Below, one piece after another: positions 59,200 to 64,000 of a stretch of DNA of 64,000 bases; the first letter of the stretch is position 1; the number at the start of each line of letters is the position of its first letter. The position numbers were made by a program, and so were the translations under genes. A model generated the notes under the pieces. That model did no database searches. It had not been told where the DNA came from and was given only the letters and a program-made list of their open reading frames with translations. The stretch spans positions 1 through 64,000 of the forward strand of contig JANFAH010000009.1 in NCBI GenBank assembly GCA_024663395.1, given 5' to 3'. The stretch comes from Pisolithus tinctorius. Lineage: Eukaryota; Basidiomycota; Agaricomycetes; Boletales; Pisolithaceae.

Positions 59200-60620
59200 T
59201 AAACTGGTAACATCAAGTGGCCTTAACTGGGCATCCATGCCAATCAACCACCATAGGCTGGGCATCTGTCCCAGTCCCTTAGCATAAGGCCGGTATGTGT
59301 CCCGGGTTATGGTCACCAATTGGGAATTTGGCCCGGCTGACTAGACTTTGCCAGAACATATACTGGCCCAATAGAATCCCACTGGAGTGCCTTCTGAACC
59401 ACTGTAAATAGCCTGGAGGGTGTCATCCATCCCGGCCAACTGGAATTGGTTCAGAACTGATGCCAAACAACTGCCACCATCCCTAGACCTGTGCCGGCCC
59501 ACTACATTGTGGCTGGTAGGTATCCCGGGTCATGATAAACAACTGGAAATTTGATCCAGCTGACTGGATTTGGCCGGAACATATACCGGCACAATAGAAT
59601 CCCACTGGAGTGCCTTCTGAACCACTGTAAATCTCCTGGAGGGTCTCATCCATCCTGGCCAACTGGAGTTGGTTCAGAATTGATGCCAAACAACTGCCAA
59701 CAGCCCTGAACCTGTGCCGGCCCACTATAATGTGGCCGGTATGTGTCCCAGGTCATGTTCAACAACTGGGAATTTGACCCGGCTGACTGGATTTGGCTGG
59801 AACATATACTGGCCCAATACCGTCCCACTGGAATGCCTTCTGAACCACTGTAAATAGCCTGGAGGTTGTGATCCATTCCGGCCAACTGGAGTTAGTTAGG
59901 AATTGATGCCAACCAACTGGCACCGGCCTTGGCCCCCTGCCAGTCCCCTAGATTCAGCCAGGTAGATATCCCAGCTCACTGGCAATAACATGGGATCTGG
60001 CCCAGCTAACTGGAAATGTCAGGAAGCCATACCGGCCGAATAGCACCCCACTAGTGTGCTTTCCGAACCACTGCAAATATCCTGGAGGCTGTGATCCATC
60101 TGGCCCACCTGGAATTAGATGAGCATCCATGCCCACACACCAACACCAGCTTATCCTCTATTCCGCCATATTTGCACTATACCGGTATGGGTCCCAGCTT
60201 ACTATTCCTGGCATGAAAGCTGGCTAGATGTATATTCCAACTACCCACCATAATCCAGGCACCTGTCATGGCCCACTTGCATAAGGCTGGTATGTGACCC
60301 GGCATACTAGAAATTGCCGTAACTCATACCAGCCCAATGGATGTACATTGGTATGCCTTCCGACCCGCTGGAAATAGTGTGGTTGCTGTCATCCATACCG
60401 GCCAACTGGAATTAGCTCGGCATCCATGCCAACTGACCATCACCACCTTGGCATCTGTGCCGGCCCACTAGCATAAGACCGGTATGTTTCCTGGCTTATT
60501 GGCATTATCCTGGCATTTGTCCCAGCTTACTGGAATTAGCACAGCATTCATACCAAACCAATAGAATTACAGTGGAATGCCTTCTGACCCACTGGCAATT
60601 GCTGACACATGCTGGGCTCA
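59200..60620. repeat. Satellite-like array, unit about 223 bp, about six copies
   Basis: The phrase CTTCTGAACCACTGTAAAT recurs at 59,391, 59,614 and 59,837 (223 bp apart), then in diverged form at about 60,059, 60,357 and 60,581. Between them the same order is kept: GCCGGTATGTGTCCCGGG, then GGCCGGAACATATACCGGC, then ATCCCGGCCAACTGGAATT. The first three copies are clearly alike and the later ones are more diverged or of irregular length. Repeated open frames on the minus strand are a by-product. Of about 27 CpGs in the array, about 19 lie in CCGG by hand count. Confidence 0.85.
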
Positions 60621-60867
60621 TGCCAGTGAGCCCAGACCAGGTTAGTACCAGACCTTTCCCAACTTGCCAGAATCCATGCCAGGATTATCCAGGCAAGATG
60701 TATATAGTAGTAACCCCTCAGCCACACTGTGCAGTGTGGTGACATCCAATGATCATGGCTATGCTGTGTGACACGATGACAACTCAGAGGTGGGCTCGAC
60801 TTTAGCCAGTCTGTGCAACACAGCTGATTGTCAACCTTGTTTGGTCGTATGATACGGTACAAAGTAG
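60621..60867. other. Unassigned sequence before the tyrosine-recombinase retroelement
   Basis: No gene can be supported. It may contain the 5' region of the retroelement, whose readable frame starts near 60,868. Confidence 0.35.
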
Positions 60868-61007
60868 GTACATTATGTGGATAGATCAACTGACAGAGCA
60901 GCCTGGCATGGAGAGCAACAGTCAAGCCAGACATTATCTGAAACAATCTTGGGAAGGGTCGAACAGTGAGATGAAGAAAGGAGATCAGAAGAGGATGAGA
61001 CTGATAG

Positions 61008-61822
61008 TGTCATGACCATGACACCAGCATAAGCCCCTAACACCTACTCCACCCTCTTCCGACATGTTCCCGCGCTTCTCCGCCATCCTCCGACGTGTTC
61101 CCACACTCCTCCGACCCTCCTGACACATCTCCACACCTCTCCGAGGTCCCCCGTCCATGTTCTGACCAACTCCACTCAACTCTGCCCTAAGGTTGGTCAC
61201 GTGGGCTGTTGGACTTGCAGCCCTGCATTCTAGATATGGTTCTGCCCTCATGTCAGTTTTCTCCATTCTTCCACTCCTTTGGTATTTACCCTCTCTTCCT
61301 CGTTGTAGTAGTTTCCTTGTCTCAGTTAAGGTCCCCGTCATCCCTACCCTCTATCCCTTGTGTCGGAAGGACTCTAACCCACTATACACTTATTGGTTTA
61401 CATTCCATACTGCACCGCCCTTGACCTACATCGTATATAAGGCCACATAGTACTCCGATGTAATTAGTACGAATATCGAATAAAGTCCCCACCTTCAACT
61501 CCCTCTCAGTCCCCTCTGGAGTTTCATCTCCACTTCCTCTGAGTCCGCTCCACCTCTGAAATACGAGGGCTGAGCTCACGCAAGGGGGCAGCACACTAGC
61601 TGAACCCAACACCCTCTCATCCGACCTCCGACCTCTGACCTCTGGCTCTGACTCCAACCTCAGCCTCCGAAACTTCCCTTCATACCCCTCCGCTCACTGT
61701 TCGTCGAATATCTCGCCACCCAGTGGTCGGATTCGCTTCAGACTTCGACCACTGTACTCTGCAGCCCAACCCGCTCCAACTCCGCCCTAAGAAGGAGCCA
61801 GGGGTGTTGTCCAACTTTGACA
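61008..61822 (+). mobile_element. Solo LTR, 815 bp, Gypsy-like, target duplication GATAG
   Basis: It begins TGTCATGACCATGACACC and ends CCAACTTTGACA, and is flanked by GATAG at 61,003-61,007 and 61,823-61,827. A TATA-like TATATAAGG (about 61,434) and an AATAAA (about 61,479) are in the right order for an LTR promoter and poly(A) signal, reading rightwards. Nothing resembling internal retrotransposon sequence is attached. It interrupts the gag-like frame of the retroelement. The superfamily is inferred from the length and the TGTCATGAC start. Confidence 0.8.
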
Positions 61823-61974
61823 GATAGATCAGATAGGGTCTCCAAACACTCATCTCAAGGGGGAGATGATGATGGACACCCAGTTAAAAGAAAGCGAGTC
61901 AAGCTTGATGTTAGGAGTTTCCCTTGGAATGAGCAGCAACAGACACAAATTGCCACTCTTACAGAGGATATCAG

Positions 61975-62878
61975 TGTGAAGTACGGGTTTACCCTCGGGT
62001 GACCGGGCTTCAAGACCGGGCGACAGGGGCTGAGTCCGAGTGGCCAGAGTCAAGGCCGAGAGACAGGGGCCAAGTCCGGTTGGACCGGAGTTGAGGCCAG
62101 AGGTTAGGGGCTAAGTCCGGAGGACCGGACTTAAGACCGGAAGCGCGGGAATAAGACCGGTAGCGTGGGAAACCGACCGGTGTTGGAGTGCGCACAAGGG
62201 GAAGCCGGTCCGGGGCTGGATCTACCTCCCTTGGTCTCAGCTTATGTGCTGTACCCTTATGCAAGCCGGGGAGAGGTCCGGGACAGGGGTCGGGGATAGC
62301 TTAAGGCTCGGCCTTAGCTATAGAGTAGTCTCGAGGGGTAATACGGAGTTGAGGGTAATACTAAGTTGATATTCTGACTGAGGGTACTATGAAGTATGTA
62401 CAGGGGTTAAATACATGAGGCCGGTCCGGGATAACGAACATAGAGCCGGACTTGTTAATAAGCTATTAGCAAGAAGATTAGCAAGAGAGTGGATAGCCAT
62501 AGTGGCTGTGCCGAGGCTAATAGCCAAAGTCCGGGTGACCGGCATACCGGGGTCAGACACAGGATTTGTACAGTAAGCAAAAGTCAGATGAACGGGCTAG
62601 ACTAAATATAGTACAAACAAAGGGAAACAGACCGGAGTTATGTCCAGGTGACCCGGACATGGACCTAGGAGGACCGGGGTGGAGCAGCGCAAGGCCGGGA
62701 GGCCGAAATGGACCGGAGATAGGGGTAAAACATCGGACTTGAGTTATTCAGACCGGAGTTGAGTTATCTAGGGCCGGGACTGGGTTTTCTAGGCTGGACT
62801 AGGACCGGAGTTGACCGGAGATAGGGGCTAGGGGTCCGGACTGGACTGAGTCCGAGTCCGAGAGTCATGGATATGACA
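61975..62878 (-). mobile_element. Solo LTR, 904 bp, purine-rich, inverted, target duplication ATCAG
   Basis: On the plus strand it begins TGTGAAGTACGGGTTTACCC and ends GAGTCATGGATATGACA, flanked by ATCAG at 61,970-61,974 and 62,879-62,883. Its right end (62,767-62,878) is the inverse of the window end (63,889-64,000), which is another LTR of the same family in the other direction; so this copy lies on the minus strand, starting TGTCATATCCATGACTCTC. The body is made of irregular phrases around GACCGGAGTT and AGGGGCTAAGTCCGG. It interrupts the gag-like frame of the retroelement; without it and one ATCAG the frame is restored. Confidence 0.85.
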
Positions 62879-63888
62879 ATCAGAACAACCTTTGAACAAA
62901 TCAAACTTTACTCAAAGGATCCCAGACAAGTTGTCAAGCACATCCTCTCCATGCCAGGATGTCCACCATTTCCACCCAGTCAGTGGACAAACCTTGTCCA
63001 GTGGAAGTATGTCGACTTGGCAAAAGTCCTCAAATCAGCACATTCAACGGAGCTTGATCCCAAACAATTGCATGTTATTGATGACAAGGTTGAATTGTCC
63101 TTCAGAGTTACAAAACCTGCAGGAACCATCAAATCAGCTGCAGATCACAACACCACTTTCACAATGTTCATCAAGGCCCTTGCATTTGTTTTCCCTCAAC
63201 GATGAGAGGAATATTCAGAATACCAATCACACATTGGTCACCTCTTCCATTCCATTGAACCAGTATTCCATTCAAGAGTCATCGACTATGACCATGCAGT
63301 CCAAAATTGTGTGTCAGTCCAACGACACCTACATGTCACTGATCCTTCCCAATTCAATGACCTTAGGACCACTTTCCTGTCCTCTCACAGTGTCAGTTCC
63401 CATTCCTCCGAATTCACACCTTCAGTGCAGAACAGAATTAGATCAGGACCATCTGGTCAGTTCCGAGACCCCTGTCATTGGTGGAATTGTGGCCTCTGTC
63501 AAAAATCAGAAGCTGAGTGTTTCTACGTGCACTGCTGTGACTGAAGGGGTTGTCATGGATCACACAAGAGACCTGAATGTTCGAAGGCAGCGAGGGCTTG
63601 AGAATGACCAAATTGCACGAGGTCAACATTTCTGTTGTCAGTATATTTGGGGACACAGTCATTCCTTGCAGCCTTCTGCCAGACGATCCATATACTATCT
63701 TTCTGCGATATCTCATGGGTCATGACTCTGCCTTTCCTCTCCATCCCTTCCTTTGGGTATGAGCAGATGGCTCTATTCCCACTCGTGCTTGGTTCTTAGC
63801 TCGCTTTCACACCCTCTTCCCTGACCCCTCCCTTGGGGGTCACTCCTTACACTCAGGTGGTGCGACATCCTTAGCTGCTGCTGGGGTT

Positions 63889-64000
63889 TGTCATATCCAT
63901 GACTCTCAGACTCGGTCCCAGTCCAGTCCGGACCCCTAGCCCCTATCTCTGGTCAAGTCCAGTCCTAGTCCAGCCTAGAAAACCCAATCCCAGCCCTAGA
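63889..64000 (+). mobile_element. Start of a third LTR, same family as 61,975-62,878, cut by the window end
   Basis: The sequence starts TGTCATATCCATGACTCTCA, follows GGGTT (a possible target duplication), and matches the inverse of 62,767-62,878 with about ten differences. It interrupts the recombinase frame. Whether it is a solo LTR or the end of a full element cannot be seen. Confidence 0.75.

Larger units (their letters stand above)
60868..63888 (+). pseudogene. Tyrosine-recombinase (DIRS-like) retroelement ORFs, cut by two solo LTRs and internally deleted
   Basis: Readable pieces: 60,868-61,007 (YVDRSTDRAAW ... LGRVEQ, TGA, DEERRSEEDETDRSD); 61,823-61,974 (KRKRVKLDVRSFPWNEQQQ ... LTEDI); 62,879-63,205 (RTTFEQIKLYSKDPRQ ... 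AFVFPQR, TGA); and to 63,544 (EYSEYQSHIGHLFHSIEPVF, then FRDPCHWWNCGLCQKSEAEC with a Zn knuckle, TGA, GCHGSHKRPEC). The frame joins exactly across each solo LTR when one target copy is removed. Directly afterwards, in another frame, comes the recombinase end: LPDDPYTIFLRYLM, FPLHPFLWV, TGA, ADGSIPTRAWFLARFHTLFP, GGHSLHSGGATSLAAAGV. The reverse transcriptase expected between gag and recombinase is missing. The HxxR of the recombinase reads HSLH. The family is inferred from motif order. Confidence 0.65.

Noticed and set aside
60965..61007. Purine-rich tract before the LTR at 61,008, looking like a polypurine tract of a full Gypsy element
   Set aside because: The tract codes for the acidic part of the host retroelement frame, and the GATAG duplication on both sides shows a solo LTR inserted there.

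Overview
The window is nuclear DNA of a filamentous basidiomycete, most likely an Agaricomycete. Genes are split by many short introns of about 35-65 bp with GT..AG ends. The proteins are fungal or basidiomycete types, and the right half carries KDZ and TET/JBP sequences, which expanded in Agaricomycetes. I cannot name the species.

Layout. (1) 1-8,200: a gene-poor, decaying stretch with a broken 7TM membrane-protein gene and a broken methyltransferase gene around one intact phytanoyl-CoA-type dioxygenase gene (3,888-5,015). (2) 8,283-34,669: a dense block of conserved genes: a Ser/Thr protein kinase, a HIT-family protein, a histone-fold protein of the Dpb3/POLE4 type, DDB1, a VNX1-like vacuolar cation/proton exchanger, a coiled-coil protein of unknown function, a class III CoA-transferase, the HPt phosphotransfer protein Ypd1, the DNA helicase Chl1 and the 2-oxoglutarate dehydrogenase E1 subunit. 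(3) 35,900-64,000: a transposon island.

The island holds, in order: a fragment of a tyrosine-recombinase (DIRS-like) retroelement; 143-bp tandem repeats; a dispersed repeat split by a Copia element (37,437-42,946, with target duplication AGTTC); two TE-associated genes of unknown role (a Zn-cluster/coiled-coil gene and a Pro-rich repeat gene); a 1.57-kb foldback element flanked by TA; a KDZ transposase gene (52,130-55,561) with unknown genes beside it; a decayed TET/JBP-like 2-oxoglutarate dioxygenase gene (about 57,153-58,587); a 223-bp satellite array; and a second tyrosine-recombinase retroelement. That retroelement is cut by two solo LTRs, each with a perfect 5-bp target duplication, and runs into a third LTR at the window end.

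The most interesting pattern joins several parts of the island. TET/JBP enzymes oxidise 5-methylcytosine, and in basidiomycetes they are linked to KDZ transposons. The same island shows strong signs of CpG mutation. All the stops that break otherwise continuous transposon reading frames are TGA at places where CGA (Arg) would fit. The two Copia LTRs differ almost only by transitions. The CpGs left in the satellite array lie mostly in CCGG. The TET/JBP-like gene seems to have been hit the same way, with a TGA where the 2-oxoglutarate-binding Arg is expected. Exon limits were derived by hand from splice signals and reading frames; where sums are given they were checked, elsewhere they are approximate.
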